Below, piece after piece: positions 1 through 30,436 of a stretch of 64,000 bases of DNA. Made by a program: the position numbers and the translations under genes. Source of the DNA: Euryodendron excelsum (Eukaryota; Streptophyta; Magnoliopsida; Ericales; Pentaphylacaceae); assembly GCA_033060915.1 (NCBI GenBank), contig CM065382.1, forward strand, positions 7,497,001-7,561,000. Direction: 5' to 3'. Position 1 is the stretch's first letter; each line of letters starts with the position of its first letter. Below the pieces are notes generated by a model. It worked only from the letters and a program-made list of their open reading frames with translations. It was not told the origin of the DNA and ran no database searches.

Positions 1-701
1 TCAGGCCTGTGCTCTTTCTGTGCCTAATCCAGTTTTATTTGTTTGCCATAGCTTTTTTTTTTTCCCGTTCTTTTGCCTGGAACTGTGATCAAATCGATAC
101 AATGAGCTGGCCAATGTTTGGCTAAACTGGTGTACCAATTTATCTATTTATTTATTTTTTCTGATAATACATGAGAAATGCCTACTCTATTTATGCCTCA
201 TTAGTGCTCTAATTGTGCTGCACACTTATCCATAGCTCAATTGAGGGCTGATTTATGTTGCTTAGGTTCTGATTCATTCCCAATTGTGATGGCTGAAAGT
301 GGTAAAAATTTCTTCTTCTTTTAAGCTCCATTTTTGTCTTTTATGCATTCTAATTCAGTTTCCTTGTTGGAGGTTTATTCTTTCTGCAATTTTATTCTCC
401 ATGTGGTGGTGTCTGATTTCTGTACCTCCTAGGCTGTTAAAATGAAGCCTTTAGCTAGTGGATGGTGTTGTTCTTTCGTTATTGAGCCTACTCGAATTCC
501 CTAGCTCTGTTGGTCAGATTTGTATTGGCTATTCCAACTGGGATTAATGCGCTTGAGTTGTTGACATGATGTGAATTGACATTTGAGAGCCATGAGTTTT
601 GTTTCCCAATCCATTTCAGATATTTTTGTTTAGACGCCTTACATATTTGACATTATTACTTAAATTGATCTTTGTTGCTCTATTTCCTTTTATATATTCA
701 G
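1..701 (+). other. Intron (and possibly earlier part) of the MCU gene
   Basis: T-rich, non-coding sequence leading into a clean acceptor (TATATATTCAG) at 691-701. I see no exon in it. It is read as the intron before the last exon of the calcium uniporter gene, whose 5' part lies outside the window. Confidence 0.6.
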
Positions 702-1181
702 GTGGTGGATCTAATTAGAAGAGCAGTGCCCCTTGCTCTGACACCTGAAGATGACCCCAGGAGGGCTGAACTGAAGAAGCTGCAGGAGAAGAAGGAAGAA
801 ATCGACATGCTGGCACGTAAGCAAGTCTGGCGCATCCTCTGGTCAGGGCTAGGGTTGGCTGTCATACAGGTTGGGCTCTTCTTTCGTCTAACATTCTGGG
901 AATTTTCGTGGGATGTTATGGAGCCAATTGCATTTTTCACCACAGCCACTGGCATAGTCACAGGTTATGCCTACTTTCTCGTTACTTCCACAGACCCAAC
1001 TTACCAAGACCTACTGAAGAGGCTTTTTCTATTGAGGCAGAGGAAGCTCATCAAGAAGCACAATTTTGACATCAACAGGTACATGGAGTTACAGAAGAAA
1101 TGCAAATGTCCCCTAGATGCCCCTGGCTTATCCAAACAAAGGATAGGGGTGGAACCAGAACCAGAAGATGCTTTGCATTAG
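702..1181 (+). CDS. MCU: Mitochondrial calcium uniporter, last exon (partial gene)
   Basis: Pore subunit of the mitochondrial inner-membrane Ca2+ channel. The exon opens after the acceptor AG at 700-701 in phase 0 ([11 protein letters not shown]) and ends at TAG 1179-1181, giving 159 residues. It holds a charged coiled-coil-like segment ([19 protein letters not shown]), a first membrane span ([18 protein letters not shown]), the pore motif WDVMEP (the family's W-D-[IV]-M-E-P selectivity filter, with its Asp and Glu ring residues), a second span ([17 protein letters not shown]) and a basic C-terminal tail. The N-terminal domain and mitochondrial presequence must be encoded upstream of the window. 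The gene is convergent with the RecQ gene. The family call is firm from the pore motif; which plant MCU paralogue it is cannot be told. Confidence 0.93.
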   Translation: MVDLIRRAVPLALTPEDDPRRAELKKLQEKKEEIDMLARKQVWRILWSGLGLAVIQVGLFFRLTFWEFSWDVMEPIAFFTTATGIVTGYAYFLVTSTDPTYQDLLKRLFLLRQRKLIKKHNFDINRYMELQKKCKCPLDAPGLSKQRIGVEPEPEDALH

Positions 1182-2182
1182 GTGCTAACGCTCAAATTTG
1201 TCTTTTGACATTGTCCTCAAGTTTTATCTTATAGTCACCACCCAGCCCCTTCTATTTTCTGCGAGGCAGGGAATATATCTATATTTTGAGCAATATACTG
1301 GCTTCTTGACCTGACTTCTCTTTTGATGATCGGTTTCTTCATGAAAGATGCGTACTCACCAATGTCTTTTGTTCCAATGAAACTTTCTGCCTCGGAACTG
1401 CTTTTTTAGTTTTGTTAACAATTTCACCAAAATTTCAGTTATCTTGCATGTGATGTGTCTAATACTAATGTTGGTAGGAAACTTTGTCCATTGGCCACAA
1501 CCAGGCCAGTAGAATGATGGCTAACAGTTACCAAAATGGGAAGAAGCGGAATATATAAAGAAATATAACGAGAAACGAACAATTAGAAAATTTAATAAGA
1601 ATCTTATTAAAAAAATTTTGCAAAATTCAAAAGAGGCTTATAATAAATTTAGTGAAAACTTTTAAAAAATAAAATAAAAACCTATATGAATAACTTCAAG
1701 CTTTCAAAACGTTTTTTTTTGAGTTTTTCAAGAGTTTCATAAATGTTTCTGAAGAGTTTTCAAATCGCTAAAATTTTCAAATAAATTTCGTATCCGTGCT
1801 GGAAGCACGTTTCATCTTTCAAACGAGTTTCCCAGCCACTATGAAATGGCTCGACTGACTGTAGAATACCTTTGTTGAGCAGAGTGACGACATAAGGTGC
1901 TTGTACCATTCACGAATGCCATTATCATGAAAACTATTTCTCCAGGTAGAATTAGCAAGCTTTAAATTTCTTAATTCACATAAGTATAATACTGCTACTG
2001 AGCTTACAACATCTAATATGCAAGCAATTTTCCATGGCAAGGGCCACGTATTGACGAAAAGGTTTCAAATTAGGAAGCAGCTTCCCCAGGATTCAACAAG
2101 GGTTATACTGGCTACAGAGACTTTCTATTAACTTGACTTTTAACTACACAAGAAACACTTACTCGGCAAACAAACTGATCTA
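1182..2182. other. Convergent intergenic region (MCU 3' end / RecQ 3' end)
   Basis: Shared 3'-flanking space of two convergent genes. It should hold the MCU 3' UTR (about 1182-1400) and the RecQ 3' UTR (about 2000-2182). The middle, about 1550-1830, is an AT-rich dispersed repeat that recurs near 49020-49420. No other gene seen. Confidence 0.6.
1545..1835. repeat. AT-rich dispersed repeat, copy 1
   Basis: The order of words here (GAAGCGGAA, GAAATTTAAT-like, CTTTTCAAG-like, AAATAAATTTCGT, then a short GC-richer end before GAGTTT) is repeated with many changes at about 49005-49420. Both copies look like decayed members of one non-coding family. Class unknown. Confidence 0.35.
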
Positions 2183-21693
<19,511 letters not shown>

Positions 21694-21776
21694 TTTGTTT
21701 CTTCGACGTAGACGGTCGGTCGGGGAGAGAAGGTGATATCAAAGACGAAATGGGTTGGAAACTTGTATGAGAAATA

Positions 21777-21786
21777 CCTTTATATA
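21777..21786 (-). promoter_or_regulatory. Candidate TATA box of the RecQ gene
   Basis: Minus-strand TATATAAAGG about 85-95 bp upstream of the RecQ ATG (21693), a plausible distance with a short 5' UTR. No transcript evidence. Confidence 0.4.
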
Positions 21787-21910
21787 CGCATAACAAATAT
21801 ATATATCGTATATATAAATGCAGCTTGGTTTCCCGCGCTTTTCCGTGGAAACAACTTTATGTAAGCGTACCGCGGGTGCCGCACGCTATCAGCTAAGCTC
21901 GTGAGCACCT

Positions 21911-22325
21911 TAAACTGTTTGATACATGTGGAAGGAAAATGAAAGTGAAGGAAAAGGAAGGAATGGAGAAAAAGGGAAGAAATGCTAGGGAAAATAAATA
22001 AATAAATTCTGTTTGATTTCTAAAGAAAATGGAGGGAAAGTGAAAAGAATTTGACTTTTTCTTGTTTTATTTTGAATGAAAAAATGAAAGAAAATGTAGA
22101 ATAATTTAACTAACTTTTTCCCAACTTTCAAATTCAATTTCAAATTTTAGTTGCAAAATCAAATTCAATTTTTAACTTACCTATTCAAATTCAAATTTAA
22201 TTTTCCTCTCTTTTTCTCTCTTATTTCCCTTGTATACATTTCTATTCCTTTCCACACTAAATCAAACAAGGGAAATGGAAAATTCATTTCCTTTTCCCTT
22301 CCCTTCCACAGGTATCAAACAGAGA
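21911..22325. mobile_element. Foldback MITE (about 415 bp)
   Basis: The left end (CTGTTTGATACATGTGGAAGG) and right end (CCTTCCACAGGTATCAAACAG) are inverted copies. The inner arms (GGAAAATGAAAGTGAAGG... against CCTTTTCCCTTCCC) also pair. No coding capacity. Confidence 0.7.
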
Positions 22326-22948
22326 CTAGCTTAACCCATTGAGCAAAAATCAATATTTTTTTAGGAAAAAATAAGGGTTTAGATTAATTTAAATATGACT
22401 CATTTTGCACCTATTAAATTGATTACAGAAAAAAGAGGTTTTAATTAATTGAAATATTTGCCTCCAAAGTACTAATTACATTTTGAAGAATAAAATGATG
22501 TTTAATTTACTTAAGCATAATGTGATAAGAGTATTGCATTTATTCAACTACTTGCGCGATGTTTGAAATTTGAATATCTAATTTACAGAGCAAAAATAAA
22601 AAAATGTAAAGTAAAATACAATCTAGTAAAGGAAACTAAATTCTTTTATCTTGTTTATCTAATCATTTTTTCAAATTACCCTACCCTTTTGTTTTATTTT
22701 TCTTCAATAAATACAATATTCAATCATAGCATTAATGTCAAAAGCTTTTTTATTGTTTAAATTACATGGCATGAAATTTAAATGGTTAGTATAGATATTG
22801 CTCTAAAAATAGTGGTAGAAGGCATAGACAACCGTAGCAAAAAAATAAAAACTACACTTCAATTTTTTTTGGAGCAAGGAAAGTTGTGAAGACTAAGAAC
22901 ACGAATTTGGACTGCTATATTTTGAGAAAGACAAATCCACCTATTAAG

Positions 22949-23103
22949 AGTTCATTTGGTAAAACTTATTTCAAACTTTTTCTTATTTGGTTTTTTTAGT
23001 TTATAAGCCAAAAAAATTGCTTTTTTTGTTTTTATAAGATAAAAAAATTAAAAAGCTATAAATACAAAAAAAAAAGCCGAAAATCTCTACCAAACAGGCC
23101 CTA
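22949..23103. mobile_element. MITE of the TTTGGTA family
   Basis: Inverted ends TTCATTTGGTAAAACTT and TACCAAACAGGCCC enclose A/T homopolymer-rich arms with TTATAAG words. It has the same build as the elements at 55428, 56508 and 58492. Confidence 0.6.
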
Positions 23104-23518
23104 AGTTGCCTAGGATTTGTAATGTCATCAAAAGCATAGATTGGAGATCCTTGGGCTGGTGTTCCATATCGGGAACGTTTATGTGTGTGAGAGAATATTT
23201 AATGGCTCTAGAATACCTATAAAGGTTGGATCATTTTGTGGGCTGCTCTTGGATTTCTATAAAAAGGAAAAATTTTGAGGCCAAGGTGTTCAAAAAATTA
23301 GCAAACCATGCATCACAACCGAAAGAAAGTGTCATCCAAGAGATCTCAATTCTCAACCCTCACTCAAAAATACTGTACTGGTTTGGGGAAGGAAAAAAAA
23401 AATATTGTCCATTTCATACTAACAACTGATGTAAGTCATATACTGTGATGCATAAACATGATGGGGCCAAAATGGTGAGATCAACTATATGATGCACCAT
23501 CACTCAATATTAACATAT

Positions 23519-26500
23519 CTATGGGAAAAGCCTTCTGTATTCCTCTGCCTCTTCAGCCATCTCCTCAAGGCTTCTGTCCTTCCTTTCCTTATCCAAGTCA
23601 AGGTTCTGCTTTAGTTCCTTCTCCTTCACATCGATCTACATCATCAAGGACAACCATACGATAAGTCAAAATGAGTTTTATCCGGGTCAAGACTAAAGTA
23701 GAAATAATCCAACACTGCATGAACTGATGGAAACATTTGGTCTTACAGCATCATAGATCTCGTCATTTTTCTCGAAGTCGTGACTTTTTCGTGGAACGAC
23801 ATGGATATGAACATGAGGGACAGTCTGTCCTGCCTGGGGACCATCCTAAGGTGCCAACAAAAATAAAGAAGTTAAAATCTATGACATTGATGGATCATCA
23901 GCAGCAGTTACAATAACTAACATGTAAAATGCAAGCAGAGGACACCCCAAAATTCCCATTCGCTCTAGTAGTGGACTCCAAAGCAAAGCAATAATGCAGA
24001 CCCAGTGATTCAGGTCAAGCCCAGATTAAATTGTCGTTCTTGTAACCAACTAAACAGTCTTTCTATTGAGCTCCTGTCAGATCAATAGTTAGAATTATTA
24101 GAGGCTTGAAAATGTCAGCTGTGGGGCAGCAGAAGCGTCCTGCTGTTTCAACAATATAAGTGTTGGTTTCAATTTTGGGTAAATAACATAAATAAAACAT
24201 ACGCCTTTCAATGGTATAACAGAACAAATGAGCTTCAATTGTGGGCCATGCAACATTGAGCTAGTCCCTTGCTTCGTCCTTTCACATGAAGAACAACTCC
24301 CCAATTTGATTATAATTTATAAATTCGACATCCTCTGAATTTTGTTTATGATATTCGAGAAATGACTCATAAAAATCTTAGTTTGAGGATCAGTATGTTC
24401 AATTTGTTCTGAGCTTTTTTTTTCACTACAGAATTATGATGCATCCTAGACCCATTTTAACCACAAACACAACATGTTAAGTAACAAGTAATGGCAAAGA
24501 GATGAAAGAAAAAGAATAACTAAACATTTTGAAATATTAAATTGCAGCCATCTTACTTGGATAGCAAATGTTAGTGAAGATGCTTCGTGGTGGTGCTCCA
24601 GCCGAGAACCAACCTTCTGCGCTGTAAGCCATAGATCACTAGTCTCCTCAGCAGTGAGATCAACAAAGCGCTTTACTTCACGCCTTGGGCAGACAAGCAC
24701 GTGTATGTAATGTCAAGTTAACCAATTGACATGCTCGAAATTCACAATATTCATGACTAGATTAACGCTATAATTTGGTATCTAATAGGACCATACAACA
24801 ATAGCTTGAATATTTCGTGTACAACATAGTGTATTGGCACCCCAAAAATTTGTCTGTTTGGAAGTGCTGTCAGTTTTTGTTTTTTGTTGTCTGTTTCTGT
24901 TTTCTGTTTTTGTTTTTTGGTTTTTATGGTCTAACAATGGGATTTATAGGTTACCGTTCCGCTAAAAGTACTATATCAATGTTATAGAATCAGAAAATAC
25001 ATCTATTTTAATATTTTTTTATGTTTTCATTTTTGAAAAAATAAAAAACAAAAACAAATACTAAAATAGATGTATTTTCTTACTCTAAAACATTGATATA
25101 GTACTTTTAGCAGAACGGTAACTTATAAATATCATCATTAGACCATAAAAAACAGAAAACAGAAAAATACAACAAAAAACAAAAACTGACAGCACTTCCA
25201 AACGGAATTAAATTTTCATTCACCCTTGTAGATTTTTGGATATTTAGAGTACTATATAATGTATTGATCTCCCAAAAATCAAAACAATTTCGTTAATCCT
25301 CCCTTCAACCAAAAAAAAAATTCTTCGCCACCCCTCAACCGAAATCCTGCGTCCGCCGCTGTGTGTACACATAACTACAACTAGCAAAAAAATGTGTAGT
25401 GCCAATACAAATGCTGACAGTTAAGTTCGCATGTTTGTCACAATATTTTAATCATCTCCTTCAGGCAGAAGGCACTATAACTTCTGCACAGATAATTATA
25501 GACAAGTATGTATATGTAATATACGCATCAATATAGAGGCATGATTATGACAATACATCAAAGAAACTTACATTTAAGTCAAAATAAAATAAAAAATACA
25601 TGCTAATATGCCTCAGAGTCAATATGCGCAATTACATGCGCACGCAAAATATGGAAATCCACTCCACAGAACAACTTAAAACTTAAAAGCAAGCCCATTT
25701 CAAAATCAGCCTCAAGAACAGATTGAAAAATCAAGTACAATACAGAAAAAGCTATTGGTCCACAACTGGACTGCTGCATTGGGACGGGTCATACCTGGAG
25801 CCCTATTGCAGTCAATACTTCTCATTTAATGAACATAGTAGCTAATGCCTCAGACCTAACATATGTTGTTTCTACATATCGATGGATTTGGTACAGTACA
25901 CAAAGATGTGCCCTTTAAACACCTACTTGAACTGATTGTGATGCAGTAAATTTAAGAGCACATCATCATCAATGAATGCATCGAGATGGTTATGGTCCAA
26001 TTATCAGGCAGCAATCCAGCATACCCTCGACCCAGCACCAAAAGAAAAAACAATATTTTACTTTGTTAGGAATACTTTTCTATTTCTCCTATGGCTAGAA
26101 ATACAAACATATATACATATACACGTGTGCGTAAAAGCCCCCAATAAATCACTTCAACCCCAATATCCAACTCTATTGTAGCCAAAAAAGGATATGACCT
26201 GCAAAAGAACAGAGAAATCAATCAAAAACAAAGTAAGAGTACGGAAACATGAGAACATTTTGAAATGACGAAAAACAAAGGAAAATGTTTTCTGTCAAAT
26301 AAACGAGTGGGAAAAAGAAAATGAATATGCAACATCAATGATGTATCATGAACTAATGTGAAAAATACAATTAAGATAATTGTATATCATCAGCACCTAC
26401 AGGGGCGGAATTATGCTTTAGGTCTACCCTTTAGGTGTGGGGTGCCATGGCACCTCCCACTTTTTTATTAAGCCTGCTACATATTGCGTATATGTAAAAT

Positions 26501-29062
26501 ATTTTAGCAAAAATTTACTCACACCCCCCGCAATTTAAAATTCTACCCTAATCCAACAAGTTATGCTTTGGAATCAAGTGACTTACATAGACCAGTCAGT
26601 TACACATAATTATATGAATACCACAAATCAACATATATCATGGCATTATTGGGATTCACTCTCTCATTCATAGTGAGTTTTTTACCAGAATATAGTTAGT
26701 TTTAAAAATAATTTCTAAACTAGTGTTCTCCTTAAACTGTTTCTCAATTTATGATTGATTTTGCCACATCATATACCATATAAGAAAGAGAAAGGACCAA
26801 CCCAATAAATTATTATGAAAAACCCCCATTTCAAATGAAAGCTTTATTTTAAACCCTCCATACTAAAGAAACCCACCCCTTTAATCTGTCAAAATTGCTT
26901 GACCAAAGGTAATGCAGTTAGTATCATCATATTATGCAGTTGATCGGTCAATTACGAGGACAGCCCTACCATCTGCCATTGTAAGGAACATGATGTATAG
27001 GGGATCTGCCTCAAATAGTTTTACTTCTAGTGTTGTTCTCACGCACAAGCTTGCTCAATTAATTTTTTATTTATTTATTTTTGTTGTTGCTATAGGGTGT
27101 TTAAGCTTTTGGCTTACTATTCTCTTAAGCTTATGCAGGGCCACCATCCACGTGCAGCTACTAGGGGTGTTTAAAAAGCCATCCGATCCACCAACCCGAC
27201 CTACCCAACCTAAACTCAAACTGAGTCGAAATCGGTTCCAAGGTTTGTGAACTTGACTTTGGCGGTTCGTTTAAGTGACCCGACCCGATACTTGTACAAA
27301 AATTCATCGGGCCACACCCGAATCCGTCTGACCCAAACCCAACCCAAACCGAAACCGAATCGAAATCGGTTCCATTGTTTCTGAACTCGAACTTGGCGGT
27401 TCGGTTGGTACGTGGGTCATTAGCCGACCCGACCTGTGAACTATGAAAATTTCATTCATTGCATGAATGATGGTTGGCCACAAGGTGCATGAAGAGGGAT
27501 CAAACTTAAGACCTCTTGTTTAGCATGAGGACAAACCGACCACTGGCCACCCCTTGTGGTTAGCTTGCTCAGTTAACTTAGCTTAGATACAAAAATACCA
27601 TAAATAATATCAGAAGCTTGAAAGGATGAAATAATTTCACCAAAATGGTTATCCAAATATTACTGCAAATTTTACTCCTATGGAGCACTGTTAAATAATA
27701 CTGGAAAAGATTAAAATTAATATATTAATCAGATTTTTGCAAGTGTTCATGCAGTTGAAATCTCTATGTCTTCTACAGAAGGTTGAATTCTGAACAAGGT
27801 CCACCTCTAACATTTTCCAAGTAATGATCGTAAACAAAGATAAAGAATCTAAAGACTCATCTTAGGAGGAAATTATATCTAGAAATTTACTACTGGAAAA
27901 AGAAATAGTTATAATCAAAGCAAGGAAAAATAAAAGTTGAACTAAAAGGACTCTGCATGTGAATAATTGCAACACATTGAAAGGAAAAGCTTATGTGAAG
28001 CAGCGCAGTACACAGGGTAAGGTTTTATATTTGCATAGATTTCTTATAATAAGATAAAATTGCACAAGGCAATAGAAAATGGAGTGCAACTAATTCCTTG
28101 GAGCAATAAAGGATGATGAATGGGAGAAATAAGTTTCAAATGAAACTTATTTCATTCATCACTATAAGACTGATACAAATTAATCTACTTAGTTTCATAT
28201 TAATGATAGTGCTTTCATTCACTTTCGTATGACTAATACGAATTAATCTGCTTAGTTTCAAATGACAGTGCTTTCATTCACTTCAGTAAGACTTATATGA
28301 ACTAATCTCTGCTTAATTTCAAATGATGGCTTTTAATCTTTAACTTTGTATTTGGCACAAGTTAGCAGATTAAAGGGGTAGGTTGGTAGTACGAAGGTTT
28401 TTAAATAAAGCATTCATTTGAAGTGAGGGGTTTTCCTAATTATTTTTTTGGTTTGCTTCTTCTTTCTCTTAAATGGCGTATGACGTTGCAAAATTAACCT
28501 TAGACTGAGAAATAATTTTAGGAGAATACTTATTTGAGAATTATTTTCAAAACTAACAATATTCTGGTCAAAAACTCCATTCATAGTCCCCTAATCATAA
28601 TATAATTCTGAAGTTCAATACACAATAGAGTATTAATCTACAAAATGTTACCCTGCACGCAACAATATATGAAGTCCTCAAATGAAGACATACAACGTAA
28701 ACAGTAAAACACGAATCAAAGATGTACGTCCACAGTATCAAACACCAAGCAAAACCTTTTTTTTTTAAATTTTATATATAAGTAAAACACCAAGTAAAAC
28801 CCTAAAAAATTAAAATGTCTCCAACAGCACGATCAGCATTTCGATTTAGGCGAGGAACAAACTGTAATATAAAAAGTAAAAAAAGAATCCAATTCTCATG
28901 CGTGTGTTTCTACGAGTATATAAATGCATCTGTATATTGTACGTATGATTTACCAGCAAGAAGAGGGCGGAGGTTGACCATGGCGTAGGAGAGATCGGTG
29001 GAGTAGAAGACTTCCTTGGGGTCTATTTTGTAAGGTCCGAATGTATAATGCTCCGACTCCAT
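23519..29062 (-). CDS. FHIT: FHIT-type HIT-family nucleotide hydrolase (157 aa) with a 3-nt microexon and a U12 intron
   Basis: Dinucleoside polyphosphate (Ap3A-type) hydrolase of the histidine triad family. CDS = complement(join(23519..23635,23747..23845,24557..24702,26196..26198,28954..29062)), 474 nt. The N-terminus ([21 protein letters not shown]), [18 protein letters not shown] and the triad PHVHIHV (His97, His99, His101) match plant FHIT proteins. The exon 2 part has no AG acceptor: the frame upstream of CACGTGCTTGTC meets TGA within 12 nt. The join works only if exon 1 (ending in G) is spliced to GTC at 26196-26198 and then through an intron ATATCCTTTT...AC (24703-26195). This restores GHVLVCPRR, as in human FHIT. 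ATG 29062 is the first in-frame start. TATA-like word at 29158-29167. Same orientation as RecQ, divergent from RPL17. Confidence 0.88.
24854..25205. mobile_element. Foldback MITE in the HIT U12 intron
   Basis: Near-perfect inverted repeat: left CTGTTTGGAAGTGCTGTCAG, right CTGACAGCACTTCCAAACGG. Arms continue inward through GGTTACCGTTCCGCTAAAAG against CTTTTAGCAGAACGGTAAC. Length about 352 bp, non-coding. Same family as 8280-8565. Confidence 0.82.
25290..25375 (-). mobile_element. Terminal fragment of a CAGNGGCGGA-type element
   Basis: Minus strand starts CAGCGGCGGACGCAGGATTT and continues through GAGGGGTGGCG. This terminus type also appears at 26400, 47992, 50630 and 51695 (hAT-like ends). 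Only one end is seen. Confidence 0.4.
26196..26198 (-). other. 3-nt microexon (GTC) of the HIT gene
   Basis: Minus strand reads TTTCTCTGTTCTTTTGCAG / GTC / ATATCCTTTT: a strong pyrimidine tract and CAG acceptor, three bases, then a perfect U12 donor. G from exon 1 plus GT makes Gly37, and C plus AC from the next exon makes His38, giving ...LLAGHVLVCP. Inferred from frame and splice signals only. Confidence 0.68.
27150..27445 (+). repeat. Two tandem CCGACCCGA / ATCGGTTCCA units
   Basis: Two diverged units of about 115-130 bp share GAAATCGGTTCCA, TTGGCGGTTCG and GACCCGACC. This is low-complexity sequence widespread in plant intergenic DNA. Confidence 0.6.
28154..28330 (+). repeat. Three tandem copies of a ~60-bp repeat
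   Basis: Each unit runs from CATTCA(T/C) through AAGACT.ATA.GAA.TAATCT and CTTAGTTTCA to AGTGCTTT. Copies start at about 28154, 28215 and 28275. Inside the large foldback element of HIT intron 1. Confidence 0.75.
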
Positions 29063-29157
29063 CTGTTCATTTTCCACAGTCACAATACAATGGAATTGAA
29101 TATAATTGCCGAGGGAGTGAATGGACTGAAGTTTGGTATGTTCTTGCCTTGGAGCGT

Positions 29158-29167
29158 GTATATATAG
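29158..29167 (-). promoter_or_regulatory. Candidate TATA box of the HIT gene
   Basis: Minus-strand CTATATATA about 100 bp upstream of the HIT ATG at 29062, the only strong TATA-like word close by. No transcript evidence. Confidence 0.42.
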
Positions 29168-29469
29168 ACGAAGCTCTGGTGATTTGTAACTGATGATTGA
29201 CGGCTGATTTCTTGTTATTGGTGGCGGCGGCGCTGGTGGCGGAGGTAGTGGCGATAGGTTGGAGGCTTCTGGAGGAGTGCAATGTGATGAATCCCCTGGA
29301 GGAGCAGAGAGAAAGCACCAGCAGCCTCACGGCCCTAACCATTGTACGATCGGTCTTACCCCGTGCCACGAGGGTGACCCGTATAATCCTATACTCCGGT
29401 TTGACCGACCCGGATACCCTTTAATGAGTTCCCACCCAAGGGATAATCCGGCTGGACTTGCTTTCACTA

Positions 29470-30436
29470 ATTAGTAAGGGCAAATTACATCTACCTTTCT
29501 TAAAATTTCAGACTATTACAACTCACTTTCTGAAATTTTAAAAATTACATTCCCTTCCCTTAAGGTTTGAGATGAGTTACATTTTTTCTCAATATTAAAT
29601 CTTTTAACATAATATATGTGATGTTAGCAAAAAAAATAAATTCATTACTTAAATTATTCCTAATGTGCATGAAATGACATAATAGATTTTTTTTTGCTTA
29701 CGAAATTAATTAGTGTGTTAATTTTGAGCCTTCTTCTAATAAAAAAAAAATGCATTATCAGTATAAGATTTTAAGAGCAAATTAAATGTCACATCTATAT
29801 AAAATACCATTTTAATCAATAAATAAATTATAAGTTTCATATTTTTTTAAAACTTTATATGCTATAATTAAAGCCCTATAGATTCTATAAATTTTTATAA
29901 AAAAAAAAGTTATAGTTAATACGAGGAAAAATGCCTTACAAAAAGTAATATAAAAAAACACCAAGGTTAGTTAACTTATATTAAAAAGAGAACGATTTAA
30001 CTTAAGAAAATCAATTATATCAAAGTTTTTAGATTCTATGTATTATAAAAAAATAACACACGTGGGAAAATTTGAAAAAAAAAAAAAAAGATTTAAAAAA
30101 TTAACACTCAAATTAATTTCAAAAGCAAAAAAAAAAAATTCTATTTATGTCATTTCATACACATTAAGGGTAATTTAAGTGATGAATTAATTTCAAAAGC
30201 AAAAAAAAAAATTCTATTTATGTCATTTCATACACATTAGGGGTAATTTAAGTAATGAACCTAGTTTTTTTTTTTTTTACTTGCATCACATATATTCTGT
30301 TAAAAAATTTAACATCTAGAAAAAAATGTAACTCACCTCAAACCTTAAGGGAGAGAAATGTAATTTTTAGAATTTTAAGGTGTGGGTTGTAATAATCTAA
30401 AATTTGAAGGGAGATGAATGTAATTTGTCCAACTAT
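29470..30436. mobile_element. Foldback MITE-like element (about 970 bp) with an internal duplication in one arm
   Basis: The left end (CAAATTACATCTACCTTTCTTAAAATTT) pairs with the right end (AAATTTGAAGGGAGATGAATGTAATTTG). Arms continue with CTTAAGGTTTGAGATGAGTTACATTTTTT against AAAAAATGTAACTCACCTCAAACCTTAAG. In the right arm the word CTATTTATGTCATTTCATACACATTA occurs twice (about 30141 and 30213), a local duplication of about 72 bp. No coding capacity. Confidence 0.75.

Larger units (their letters stand above)
21694..23518. other. Intergenic region between RecQ (5' end) and HIT (3' end)
   Basis: About 21694-21900 should be the RecQ promoter and 5' UTR. The rest contains a foldback MITE (21911-22325), AT-rich sequence and a second MITE (about 22950-23103). 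No gene seen. Confidence 0.65.
24703..26195 (-). other. U12-type (AT-AC) intron in the HIT gene
   Basis: On the minus strand the intron begins ATATCCTTTT at 26195, the U12 donor consensus. It ends ATTACATAC at 24703. A branch-site-like TTGGTTAACTT (about 24715-24725; consensus TTCCTTAACTC) lies about 15 nt before the end, the spacing expected for the minor spliceosome. Length 1,493 nt. It carries the foldback MITE at 24854-25205. Confidence 0.72.
26660..28600. mobile_element. Large foldback element (about 1.94 kb) with about 235-bp inverted arms
   Basis: The left arm 26660-26900 pairs with the right arm 28365-28600. Matching words, left against the reverse complement of the right: ACCAGAATATAGTTAG / ACCAGAATATTGTTAG; GATTTTGCCACATCATA / AATTTTGCAACGTCATA; CACCCCTTTAATCTG / TACCCCTTTAATCTG. 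The interior holds GAACCCGA-type repeats (27150-27440), a tRNA-like word (GGATCAAACTTAAGACCTC near 27498) and 60-bp tandem repeats. No transposase seen. Confidence 0.65.
26199..28953 (-). other. HIT gene intron 1 (2.75 kb, U2-type)
   Basis: From GTAAATC (28953) to TTTTGCAG (26199). Nearly all of it beyond 26660 is one large foldback element (26660-28600). It also has a CAGGGGCGGAATT terminus near 26399. Confidence 0.7.

Noticed and set aside
24557..24712. HIT exon joined by a plain GT-AC or missing-AG splice
   Set aside because: The microexon plus AT-AC U12 solution uses consensus signals at every site and gives GHVLVCP, so a non-canonical splice is not needed.
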